From the NCBI GenBank assembly GCA_030684475.1, contig JAUXWB010000328.1, positions 43,014-107,013 on the forward strand: a stretch of DNA of 64,000 bases, in the 5' to 3' direction. The notes under the pieces are model-generated. The model saw only the letters and a program-made list of their open reading frames with translations. It was not told the origin of the DNA and searched no databases. Below are positions 52,594-64,000 of this stretch, in pieces (position 1 is the stretch's first letter; each line of letters opens with the position of its first letter). A program made the translations under genes and the position numbers. This stretch comes from Reyranella sp. (lineage in GTDB: Bacteria; Pseudomonadota; Alphaproteobacteria; Reyranellales; Reyranellaceae).

Positions 52594-54096
52594 TCATTCG
52601 CAGGTCAAGGTGATCCGGCGCGGACTGAAGGTCGGCAGGGTGACCGGGGCACCGACAGGCCATGGTCTGGGCCATGATCCATCGGCAAGGTGCTTCTCGA
52701 CCGCCGGCAGGAGCTGATTGAAGACGATCCAGCCCCGAAGGCGCGTGCCGGCATGGTTGGTATGGACGGCGTCGGTGAAGTGGTCGGGCTCGAACGGCGT
52801 GTAGCGGGCGATGTCGACGAAGGTCAATCCATGAGCCGCCGCATACTTGGCGAGCAGCCGGTTTTGGAACACCGCCAATCGCTCGAGTTCACGGTAGCGA
52901 AAGGGGTAGTTGCCAACATTCAGCTGTTCGAGGATGTACTTGTGCCGGATGGGGTTGAGCACCAAACCGTCCTTCACCATCCACATGAACGAGCTTACGG
53001 CGAAGTCGCTGCCCACCGTGGCGAGGTCGGTGCGGATTCTATCGAGGTCTCGCTGAATGGCGTTCAGGTTGACGGGGAGGTGCGGGTACGCGAGATCCGG
53101 GTCGCGTTCGTCCAGGCCCTCCGGCCAGACGACCCGGTAGTCGGGCTTCGGCCATTCGTGACCATCGAGGTTCGACGCGGCGGCGCCGACAGCCGCCCGG
53201 ACGCGGGCAATCACGGCGGAGTACCGCGCGGCGGTCTGCAGCCACGGCGGCGAAGCGTCGGCCTGCAGCGGGCGGACGGCCGATCCTTTCGGGACCTCGT
53301 CCACGATAGAGGCCGGCCGAAACTGGTTGCCGCCCTCGTAGTACACGACCAGGTCCGGCCTGAGCGGCAGGACTTCGGTGCGCACCACGGCGGCGATGTC
53401 CGTCGAGGTGATGCTTTCCCGTCCGGCATTCAGGACCTCGAAACGAACCGGCAGGCGCTTCGCCTTCGCCCAATGGTTGAGCCAGTGTCCCGCGAATTCC
53501 GGCCAGGAGAAGGGGAGATGGTGGGAATCCACGGTCGTCGACGAGCCGACGAACACGATGCGGATCGTCTTTTCGGCGCGGGGGTCTTCGATCGGCGCAC
53601 CGCGCCAACCGATCTGGTTGGTCACCAGGCCGCTGGGGATCGTGACATCCGGCAGGAATCGATAGGGTGGCGAGCCGGCGCCGTCGGGTGGGTCGTAGAC
53701 GTACAGTTGGCCGGGCGCGTGGCGAAGCTGCCGATGCTTGCAGGGATCGCCGGTGAAAACCGAGTTCCAGGCCTTGAAAAGATCCGAGGGTCGGAAGTCC
53801 ATGCCGCCCGAGGGATTATCCTGAACGAAGCGATAAAGGCGGTCCCATTGATCTGGGACGCTGCGCCGGTTGGGCAAAGGCGGCGGATCGGTGAAGAACC
53901 ACTCCCGGTCGACGCCTGCGGCGCGAGGGATCTGATCCAGTGCTTCCGGTCCGACCGTAGCCGAGCCCGAGGGTGCACTCAGCGGCATCGCGAACATCGC
54001 GTATCCGTCGACGTAGCGGACGACCGCCTCGGCTGCGAGAACGCTGAGTGCGATCGAAGTGAATACAAGCAGGACGTTCTTGATCTGTTGGAGCAT
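52594..54096 (-). CDS. Membrane-anchored SGNH/GDSL hydrolase-like protein (paralogue A)
   Basis: The 500-residue product has an N-terminal anchor helix (VLLVFTSIALSVLAAEAVV) and a long extracytoplasmic domain. Block I reads RIVFVGSSTTVDSH (179-192), with the candidate Ser after Gly. Block II is EVLNAGRESITSTD, block III VVYYEGGNQFRP with the Asn, and block V FTDAVHTNHAG with D-x-x-H. It closely matches the gene at 57429 (shared PPPLPNR, GDPCKH, YYEGGNQF, EWPKPDY), on the opposite strand. SGNH proteins of polysaccharide loci add or remove acyl groups; no MBOAT partner is visible. Confidence 0.83.
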   Translation of the reverse strand: MLQQIKNVLLVFTSIALSVLAAEAVVRYVDGYAMFAMPLSAPSGSATVGPEALDQIPRAAGVDREWFFTDPPPLPNRRSVPDQWDRLYRFVQDNPSGGMDFRPSDLFKAWNSVFTGDPCKHRQLRHAPGQLYVYDPPDGAGSPPYRFLPDVTIPSGLVTNQIGWRGAPIEDPRAEKTIRIVFVGSSTTVDSHHLPFSWPEFAGHWLNHWAKAKRLPVRFEVLNAGRESITSTDIAAVVRTEVLPLRPDLVVYYEGGNQFRPASIVDEVPKGSAVRPLQADASPPWLQTAARYSAVIARVRAAVGAAASNLDGHEWPKPDYRVVWPEGLDERDPDLAYPHLPVNLNAIQRDLDRIRTDLATVGSDFAVSSFMWMVKDGLVLNPIRHKYILEQLNVGNYPFRYRELERLAVFQNRLLAKYAAAHGLTFVDIARYTPFEPDHFTDAVHTNHAGTRLRGWIVFNQLLPAVEKHLADGSWPRPWPVGAPVTLPTFSPRRITLTCE

Positions 54097-54161
54097 TTCC
54101 GGGGAGGCCGGCTCTGGTGGGAGTTCGGTGCAAGTTGTGAGTCGGAGTCAGGTCTCAGGCG

Positions 54162-55175
54162 CTATTCGCCGCGGCATCCTTTTCCTTTATTGCGGCACAG
54201 ATCGTCCAGCATGTTCTGGATCTCGGGGACCATGTGGCGGGCGAAAGCAGCAGCAGCCCTTGCGTTGGGGTGGGGATCGGGCACGGTCACCCACAGGCTA
54301 GCGGGATCGGCATCTTCGACCGCGGGCAGGAGGTCGACGAAGATCACACCGCGGCTTTCGACAACGTTCCGGACCTTCGACGTGACGTCGTCGAACGGAT
54401 AAGGCTTCAGCTCGCGCAATTCGGGAATGTGAAAAACGACGAGTCGTGCGCCGAGGTCGTGCGCCGCATCCGCGAATCCGGAGATTGCCTTCTGTGTTTG
54501 CGCCCATCCTGCGGCATCCGGTTCGTAGAGCTCTCGATAGTAACGCTTCCAGTCGGGTGACTGGCCGAACTGTCGGGCAAGCGAATCCAGCCTGTAGCGC
54601 AGAACGACCCACGCCGCCGAATGTTCGTCCAGCCAATCGCTCGCCGCGTAGTGCGGCATCGGTTCGGCGTCGTTAATGAAATATGAGAGGACAATGATGT
54701 CGGGCTTCATGCGCGCCCCAGCGTTTCGGAACAGCGCGAGTTCCTGCGCGGTGTTGTAGTTCCCGACGCCCATATTGAAACCGTCGACTTTGCGTCCCGC
54801 GGCGGCAAGGGCGGCGACGACCCGATGGGCGAAGGTCTCCTGTTCGGCCACACCCCAACCGAAGGTGGTCGAATCACCGACGAAGGCGATACGGGCAACG
54901 CCCGCGTCGGCGGCCTCGTTGATTTCCGACGATCGAAACCCGAACGCATTGGTCCGGACGGGGACGCCCATGAGCTGGGCCTCGGAATTGTTGCGATGAC
55001 GGTGGCCGAGGTCCGCCTGAAAATCGCGTACCTTTACCTCGCGTGCATACTTCCACATTTCGAGTTCATACAGCATGCCGTCATCGAGAATGAGGCGGGT
55101 CATGCCTTCGAAGGCAAGCAGGCACCCAAGGCAGATACTCAAGACCAGCAAGGCATTCTTCAGCGCAAGCTTCAT
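54162..55175 (-). CDS. Membrane-anchored SGNH/GDSL hydrolase-like protein (B)
   Basis: The 337-residue product has an anchor helix (ALLVLSICLGCLLAFEG). ARIAFVGDSTTFGWGVAE carries the GDSL-like block I with Ser. GFNMGVGNYNTAQEL supplies the block II Gly, VLSYFINDAEP the block III Asn, and VPDPHPNARAAAAF the D-x-H pair. It is a more typical SGNH protein than its longer neighbours. The gene is transcribed before paralogue A on the minus strand, 65 bases away. Its substrate is unknown, and an acyl-ester on the surface glycan is a fair guess. Confidence 0.83.
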   Translation of the reverse strand: MKLALKNALLVLSICLGCLLAFEGMTRLILDDGMLYELEMWKYAREVKVRDFQADLGHRHRNNSEAQLMGVPVRTNAFGFRSSEINEAADAGVARIAFVGDSTTFGWGVAEQETFAHRVVAALAAAGRKVDGFNMGVGNYNTAQELALFRNAGARMKPDIIVLSYFINDAEPMPHYAASDWLDEHSAAWVVLRYRLDSLARQFGQSPDWKRYYRELYEPDAAGWAQTQKAISGFADAAHDLGARLVVFHIPELRELKPYPFDDVTSKVRNVVESRGVIFVDLLPAVEDADPASLWVTVPDPHPNARAAAAFARHMVPEIQNMLDDLCRNKGKGCRGE

Positions 55176-55428
55176 TGAAAATACTCGATGATCATCGCAG
55201 TCGGGCTCTCTCGGCAGGTCTCAAGAAACGAACTGCTCTTACAACGAGCGTCGGGGCCGGTGGGAAAATTTCGTCGCCGTACACACGACAATCGGCATCC
55301 TGAGCCGACATTGGTTGGGTATTTGGGGGAAAATCAAGGCCGGGCCGAAGGGGCGGGTACAGGCGTCCATCCAGAGTATCGGCACGAGAGCGGCGGTGGA
55401 TAAGCCTTGCTGCGTCAACGTCACAGGC

Positions 55429-55502
55429 TGGCTGGGGGACCTGGATTCGAACCAAGACTAACCGGGTCAGAGCCGATTGTTCTACCGTTAAACTATCCCC
55501 CA
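55429..55502 (-). tRNA. tRNA-Gln (CTG)
   Basis: On the minus strand a full cloverleaf can be drawn. Acceptor TGGGGGA pairs with TCCCCCA, the D-arm is GTTTAACGGTAGAAC, and the anticodon stem ATCGG pairs with CCGGT around loop CTCTGAC, giving anticodon CTG. The T-arm is CTTGG-TTCGAAT-CCAGG. Discriminator G and an encoded CCA (55429-55431 on the complement) complete it. The TTCGAAT T-loop is canonical. The 253 bases between this tRNA and the SGNH gene at 55175 hold no gene I can support. Confidence 0.95.
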
Positions 55503-55604
55503 AACGGGCCGACGGGTCGATTTAACGGCGGCGGGACGACTTGGCAAGCGGGCTCGCCTCCGGGCCCGGCGTCGGTTACCATCCGGCCAAAGAAAGAGTT
55601 GAAA

Positions 55605-56672
55605 ATGGCCGGGGAATCCACGCCAAGGGGAGGCTGGCACAGCGGTCGTTTCGCGCACACTTTCGCGGCCATCGATCTCGGCACCAACAACTGCCGGCTT
55701 CTGGTGGCCCGGGCGTCGGTCGATGGATTTGACGTGATCGATGCCTATTCCCGGCCAGTCAGGCTGGGGGAAGGCGTGGCGTTGAGCGGCGTTTTGTGCG
55801 GAGACGCGATCGAGCGCACTTTGAGCGCTCTCGACGTTTGCGCAGCCAAGATCGGGCGCAACCGTGTGACGCGCGCGCGCCATATCGCCACCGAGGCCTG
55901 CCGCCGGGCCTGCAACGGTGAGAACTTCCTGGCGATGGTGGAACAGCGCACCGGCCTTCGCTTCGATGTCATCCCGCCGTCGGAGGAGGCGAGGCTCGCA
56001 TTGGCGAGCTGCGAAGACCTGCTCGATCCGGAGATTCCCTACGGCCTGCTGATCGACATCGGTGGCGGCTCGACCGAAGTGAGCTGGCTCCGGGTCGTGC
56101 CTCGCGACGGGCGCCAAGGCTGCGTGGCGACGGAATTGATCGACATGACATCGGTGCCATGGGGCGTCGTGACCCTCACAGAGTCCTGCGTCGGCGGCCA
56201 GCCGCGCGAGCGGGCGGTGAGCCGTGCCTGCTATGACGACATGGTCGAGCGCATCCGCAGCGATCTCCGCCCGTTCTGTGCCAGGCACGGCATCGGCCCC
56301 GCGATCGCGCGCGGCGAGGTCCAGATGGTCGGTGCGTCGGGAACCGTGACGACCGTCAGCGCCCACAATCTCGGCCTCAAGCGCTACAACCGCACACTGG
56401 TCGACGGCTCGCGCATCGGCCGCGATTCGATCTTGCGGATTTGCGACCAGCTGTCGGGTCTGTCGGTCGCCGAGCTGACGCATCTTCCGTGCATCGGCGA
56501 CGATCGTGCCGATCTTGCCTTGGCCGGCGGGGCGATCCTCGAAGCCGTATGCCGGCAGTGGCCGGCGCCCACGGTGCGGGTGGCCGATCGCGGCCTGCGC
56601 GAGGGCGTGCTGATGGACCTGATGCGCCAGGCCGATCGCGACGCCGATCCTCTCTGCCGACCGGGCGGCTGA
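55605..56672 (+). CDS. Exopolyphosphatase / guanosine pentaphosphatase (Ppx/GppA)
   Basis: The 355-residue product starts at ATG 55605, with AAAGAG upstream. The ASKHA fold is seen in FAAIDLGTNNCRLLVAR (phosphate 1 loop), HIATEACRRA, LLIDIGGGSTEVSWL (phosphate 2 loop) and QMVGASGTVTTVSA. It is the single-domain length common in alphaproteobacteria. It releases phosphate from polyphosphate or converts pppGpp to ppGpp. It is followed at 5 bases by rlmE, a pairing conserved in this class. Confidence 0.92.
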   Translation: MAGESTPRGGWHSGRFAHTFAAIDLGTNNCRLLVARASVDGFDVIDAYSRPVRLGEGVALSGVLCGDAIERTLSALDVCAAKIGRNRVTRARHIATEACRRACNGENFLAMVEQRTGLRFDVIPPSEEARLALASCEDLLDPEIPYGLLIDIGGGSTEVSWLRVVPRDGRQGCVATELIDMTSVPWGVVTLTESCVGGQPRERAVSRACYDDMVERIRSDLRPFCARHGIGPAIARGEVQMVGASGTVTTVSAHNLGLKRYNRTLVDGSRIGRDSILRICDQLSGLSVAELTHLPCIGDDRADLALAGGAILEAVCRQWPAPTVRVADRGLREGVLMDLMRQADRDADPLCRPGG

Positions 56673-56677
56673 AACCC

Positions 56678-57385
56678 ATGGCGAGGGATACGAAGGGCGG
56701 GCGGCCGCCGGGAAGCCTGCCGACCGGACGGCGGGCCACGGTGCGGGTGAAGACGGCACGTGGGCGCACAGTCTCCTCGCAGCGTTGGCTGCAGCGCCAG
56801 CTCAACGACCCCTATGTCGCCGAAGCAAAGAAGCGCGGCTATCGCTCGCGTGCCGCTTTCAAGCTGCTGCAGATCGACGACCAGTTCCGCTTCCTGAAGC
56901 CCGGCGCACGCGTCGTCGACCTCGGTGCCGCCCCTGGCGGCTGGACGCAGGTGGCCGTGGAGCGGACGAAGCCCGGACGCGCCGGCGGGATCGTCATCGG
57001 CATGGACCTGACGCCGGTCGAACCCATTGCCGGTGCGACGGTGTTGGCCAAGGACTTCTACGACGACGATGCCCCCGCGGTGCTGACCGCGCTGCTGGCC
57101 GGGCCGGCCGACATCGTATTGAGCGACATGGCGGCGTCCGCCACCGGCGATCCCCAGACCGACCATCTGCGCATCATGGGGCTGGCCGAGGCCGCGCACG
57201 ACTTTGCCCGCCAGGTGCTGAAGCCGGGCGGGACCTTCGTCGCCAAGGTGCTGCGCGGCGGCACCGAACGGTCGCTGCTCGACCGGCTGAAAAAGGACTT
57301 CGCCAAGGTTCGCCATGTGAAGCCGGAGGCGAGCCGCGCCGATTCAGCCGAGATGTATGTCGTCGGCACGGGTTTTCGAGGCTAG
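56678..57385 (+). CDS. rlmE: 23S rRNA 2'-O-ribose methyltransferase RlmE (FtsJ/RrmJ)
   Basis: The enzyme methylates U2552 of 23S rRNA. The 235-residue product starts at ATG 56678. SSQRWLQRQLNDPYVAEAKK and the catalytic Lys in YRSRAAFKLLQIDD open the domain. VVDLGAAPGGWTQVAVE binds SAM, and DIVLSDMAASATGDPQTDH and FVAKVLRGG hold the remaining K-D-K-E residues. The N-terminal 40 basic residues (GRRATVRVKTARGRTV) are an extension seen in alphaproteobacterial forms. Confidence 0.95.
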   Translation: MARDTKGGRPPGSLPTGRRATVRVKTARGRTVSSQRWLQRQLNDPYVAEAKKRGYRSRAAFKLLQIDDQFRFLKPGARVVDLGAAPGGWTQVAVERTKPGRAGGIVIGMDLTPVEPIAGATVLAKDFYDDDAPAVLTALLAGPADIVLSDMAASATGDPQTDHLRIMGLAEAAHDFARQVLKPGGTFVAKVLRGGTERSLLDRLKKDFAKVRHVKPEASRADSAEMYVVGTGFRG

Positions 57386-57428
57386 CCAGTTTGGCTGGCC
57401 AACAGGAGGAGCATTGAAGGTTCGAACC

Positions 57429-61811
<4,383 letters not shown>

Positions 61812-61842
61812 CGTAGCGGCATGTTTTGAAACGGAGATCGAC

Positions 61843-63231
61843 GTGACACCGGGCGCGCGGGTAGCTGCCACCATAGAACTCCTGGACGAGATCGTCAGCC
61901 GTGGCCTCATGAGCGAAAGAGGGCGGCCGGCCGACCTCGTCGCCAACGCCTATTTCCGCTCCAGGCGCTTCATCGGCGGCGGCGATCGCCGCGCTGTGTC
62001 GGAACGCGTCTGGAGCCTCCTGCGCCGCTACGGCCAGCTCACCTGGTGGCTGGAGCGCACGCGCCACCCCGACCGCTCGGCCCGCGCCGTCGTCGCCGCC
62101 GACCTGATCCTGGTCGAGAGCAACAACCTGGCGCAGCTCGCCGCCATGTTCGACGGCGGTCGCTATCGCCCGCAGCCGCTCGACGAGGCCGAGCTCCGCG
62201 CGCTGCGCCAGATGGAGGGCCATTCGCTGCCCCATCCCGAACAGCCGGACTGGGTGCGCCTCAACGTGCAGGAATGGGTGGCGCCTCACCTGATCGAGGC
62301 CTATGGCGAGAGCTGGGGCCGCGAGATCGCTGCGCTGGAAACGCCGCCGCCGGTCGACCTCCGCGTCAACCGGCTAAAAGCCACGCTGGAGCAGGCGCGG
62401 GACGCGCTCGCCCGCGAGGGCATCGAGACCGAACCCATGCGCTACGCCCCGCAAGGCCTCCGGCTCACGCGGCGTCTCTCGGTCGTGTCGGGCGAGGCCT
62501 TCCAGAACGGCCTGGTAGAAATCCAGGACGAGGGCTCGCAGCTCGTGGCCGCTCTTGTCGACGCCAAACCCGGCATGCAGATCGCCGACTATTGCGCCGG
62601 CGCCGGCGGCAAGACGCTGGCGATGGCGGCGGGCATGAACAACAAGGGCCGCGTCGTGGCCATGGACGTCTACGAATCGCGCCTCGACCGCTCGGCCCAG
62701 CGCCTGCGCCGCGCCGGCGCCCACAACGTCGAGCGCCGCGCGCTGGACGACGACAATCGCAAATGGCTGAAGCGCCACGCCAAGGCCTTCGACCGCGTGC
62801 TGGTCGATGCACCCTGCACCGGCACGGGCACGTGGCGGCGCAATCCCGACGGCCGCTGGACGCTGCAACCCAAGGACCTGGCCGAGCTGGTGCCCAAGCA
62901 GGCCGAGATCCTCGACGCCGCGGCGCGCCTGGTGAAGCCGGGCGGCGGCCTCATCTACGCCACCTGCTCGGTCCTGCCGGCCGAGAACGAACACCAGATC
63001 GAGGCCTTCCTAAATCGTCACCCCGAGTTCGAGATCGTGCCGGCGGGCGACATCTGGCGCGACGTGCTGGCGAGCGAGCCGCCGGCCGAATTGAATGCCT
63101 CGCCGTACCTCCGCCTGTCGCCGCTCAAGCACGGCACCGACGGCTTCTTCGCCGCCACCCTGGTGCGAAAGCCGGCGCCGCCAGGAGAAGGCAAGACGGA
63201 GGTCAAGAAAGAGGAGGAGGCGGCCGAATGA
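61843..63231 (+). CDS. RsmB/NOP-family RNA m5C methyltransferase
   Basis: The 462-residue product starts at GTG 61843, 32 bases from the divergent SGNH start. An N-terminal helical NusB-like domain (about 1-140) precedes the methyltransferase. IADYCAGAGGKTLAMA binds SAM, VLVDAPCTGTGTWRRNPDG has the first catalytic Cys (PC), and IYATCSVLPAENEHQIEAF has the second (TC). RsmB methylates C967 of 16S rRNA. The C-terminus ends in a charged tail (TEVKKEEEAAE), and the following gene overlaps by 4 bases. Confidence 0.92.
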   Translation: MTPGARVAATIELLDEIVSRGLMSERGRPADLVANAYFRSRRFIGGGDRRAVSERVWSLLRRYGQLTWWLERTRHPDRSARAVVAADLILVESNNLAQLAAMFDGGRYRPQPLDEAELRALRQMEGHSLPHPEQPDWVRLNVQEWVAPHLIEAYGESWGREIAALETPPPVDLRVNRLKATLEQARDALAREGIETEPMRYAPQGLRLTRRLSVVSGEAFQNGLVEIQDEGSQLVAALVDAKPGMQIADYCAGAGGKTLAMAAGMNNKGRVVAMDVYESRLDRSAQRLRRAGAHNVERRALDDDNRKWLKRHAKAFDRVLVDAPCTGTGTWRRNPDGRWTLQPKDLAELVPKQAEILDAAARLVKPGGGLIYATCSVLPAENEHQIEAFLNRHPEFEIVPAGDIWRDVLASEPPAELNASPYLRLSPLKHGTDGFFAATLVRKPAPPGEGKTEVKKEEEAAE

Positions 63232-63794
63232 TCCGCATTCGCCGCGCCAAACCGGGCGATGCCTCGGCGATCGGCCGCGTGCATGTAGAAACCTGGCAAT
63301 CGACCTACGCCGGCATGCTGCCCGACGCCATGCTGGTGGCGATGTCGGACGTCCGCCAGTCGGCCTGGTGGTCGCGGGTGCTGGCCGACCCTGGCGAGGC
63401 GCGCGGCGTGTTCGTGGCCGACGACGAGGAGATGGGCGTGGTGGGCTTCGGCAGCTGCGGCCCGGCGCGCGATCTCCCCGAGGGCCTCGACGGCCGCGAG
63501 GTCCGCGTCGGCGAGGTCTATACGCTCTATGTCGAGCCCGACTTCCAGAACCGCGGCCTCGGCCGCCGCCTGCTCGACGCGCTCTTCCGCCAGCTAAAAG
63601 CCGATCGCTGCGATACCGCCGTGCTGTGGATGCTGGCCGAGAATCCCACCCGGTTCTTCTACGAGGGCCTGGGCGGCGAGCGGGTGGGCGAGCGGACCGA
63701 CACCCTGTCCGGCGTCGACGTCGAGGAAATCGCCTACGCCTGGCGCGGCCTCACCGTGCCGCTGGTCCGCCGCCGCCTGGCCGCCGAGGACTAA
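63228..63794 (+). CDS. GNAT-family N-acetyltransferase
   Basis: The 188-residue product starts at ATG 63228, overlapping the previous stop (ATGA). IRIRRAKPGDASAIGRVHVE is the usual first strand and helix. GEVYTLYVEPDFQNRGLGRRL has the acetyl-CoA loop (Q-N-R-G-L-G), and AVLWMLAENPTRFFYEGLGG is motif B. The substrate is unknown. Coupling with an rRNA methyltransferase gene could be chance or could mean a ribosome-related target. Confidence 0.92.
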   Translation: MIRIRRAKPGDASAIGRVHVETWQSTYAGMLPDAMLVAMSDVRQSAWWSRVLADPGEARGVFVADDEEMGVVGFGSCGPARDLPEGLDGREVRVGEVYTLYVEPDFQNRGLGRRLLDALFRQLKADRCDTAVLWMLAENPTRFFYEGLGGERVGERTDTLSGVDVEEIAYAWRGLTVPLVRRRLAAED

Positions 63795-63817
63795 GACCCC
63801 CTCCGGCGCTACGCACA

Positions 63818-63868
63818 TTGTCATCCCGAGCGCAGCGAGGGACCTTTGCTCATGGCCTTAAAGGTCCC
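63818..63868. repeat. REP-like palindromic repeat
   Basis: TCATCCCGAGCGCAGCGAGG followed by GACC resembles the dispersed REP-type word common in many bacterial genomes. GGGACCTTT (63839-63847) and AAAGGTCCC (63860-63868) form a perfect 9-bp stem with a 12-base loop. It lies after the acetyltransferase stop and may also slow transcription there. Copies elsewhere in the genome would confirm it; none other is seen in the window. Confidence 0.55.
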
Positions 63869-63870
63869 CC

Positions 63871-64000
63871 TGAACTCACAAACGAAGTGCAACACCAGAC
63901 TAGGGTGTTGCCATGGGGAGACATTACGGCCACCTCACCCTCGAAGAGAGGTGCACGATTGCCCAGCTTCACCAAGCCGGCCAGTCGGTCCGCCAGATCG
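63871..64000 (+). mobile_element. IS30-family insertion sequence, left end, truncated by window
   Basis: The transposase start at 63913 lies about 40 bases inside, the usual distance from an IS30-type inverted repeat. AAACGAAGTGCAACAC (63880-63895) resembles such a terminal repeat. The boundary near 63871 is a guess, since the right end is outside the window and no target duplication can be checked. It abuts the REP-like repeat. Confidence 0.55.
63913..64000 (+). CDS. IS30-family transposase, N-terminal fragment
   Basis: The frame from ATG 63913 reads GRHYGHLTLEERCTIAQL, then HQAGQSVRQI, and is open at the window edge. The HxLTxEERxxI start followed by a helix-turn-helix is the N-terminal DNA-binding domain of IS30 transposases. 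Only 29 codons are visible; the catalytic DDE part lies beyond the window. Confidence 0.88.
   Translation, partial: MGRHYGHLTLEERCTIAQLHQAGQSVRQI

Overview
The window is about 64 kb of GC-rich DNA with dense, mostly overlapping genes, frequent GTG/TTG starts and ATGA stop/start overlaps. Gene content (ergothioneine egtB-egtD, an HWE-free hybrid histidine kinase, a ppx-rlmE-guaB-rsmB neighbourhood, DUF2161/DUF2177 proteins) fits a soil- or water-type alphaproteobacterium. No 16S rRNA is present, so the genus cannot be fixed.

Region 1 (1-19.5 kb) is a mixed chromosomal stretch: the 3' part of a hybrid sensor kinase, small envelope and stress proteins, an ergothioneine operon with a divergent ATP-grasp-like gene, an amidohydrolase, a frameshifted adenylate cyclase, a YcaQ/AlkX-type DNA glycosylase, a thymidine-phosphorylase-like gene overlapping a metallo-beta-lactamase-fold RNase-like gene, an amidase and a second amidohydrolase.

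Region 2 (19.6-52.6 kb) is one large surface-polysaccharide locus: two O-antigen ligase/polymerase-like membrane proteins, an initiating sugar phosphotransferase, an AsnB-type amidotransferase, about nine glycosyltransferases, a Wzm/Wzt ABC exporter with a Wzt glycan-binding tail, dTDP-rhamnose genes rfbC and rfbD, and then an export module: a secreted hexapeptide-repeat protein, an outer-membrane barrel, a short Wza-type lipoprotein, a fused Wzz/BY-kinase, a UDP-sugar dehydrogenase and a methyltransferase. Both ABC-type and Wza/Wzc-type export parts are here, but no Wzx flippase. Between the two halves (42.2-44.2 kb) lies about 1.9 kb without a convincing gene. It holds a decayed copy of a nearby glycosyltransferase, two intrinsic terminators, a phased 10-bp repeat array, a cluster of GGACA/TGTCC words and tandem hairpins.

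Region 3 (52.6-64 kb) has four membrane-anchored SGNH-hydrolase-like proteins interleaved with housekeeping genes: tRNA-Gln(CTG), ppx/gppA, rlmE, guaB (with a short terminator-like leader), an RsmB-type rRNA methyltransferase and a GNAT acetyltransferase. The window ends inside an IS30-family transposase next to a REP-like repeat.

The best candidates for something undescribed are the (GAGPLQ)n secreted protein in the export operon with its structured leader, the repeat-rich non-coding interval before it, the duplicated-glycosyltransferase scar around the lower-GC rfbD/rfbC block, and the ATP-grasp-like gene divergent from egtBD. All functional statements rest on reading motifs by eye; no database search was possible.
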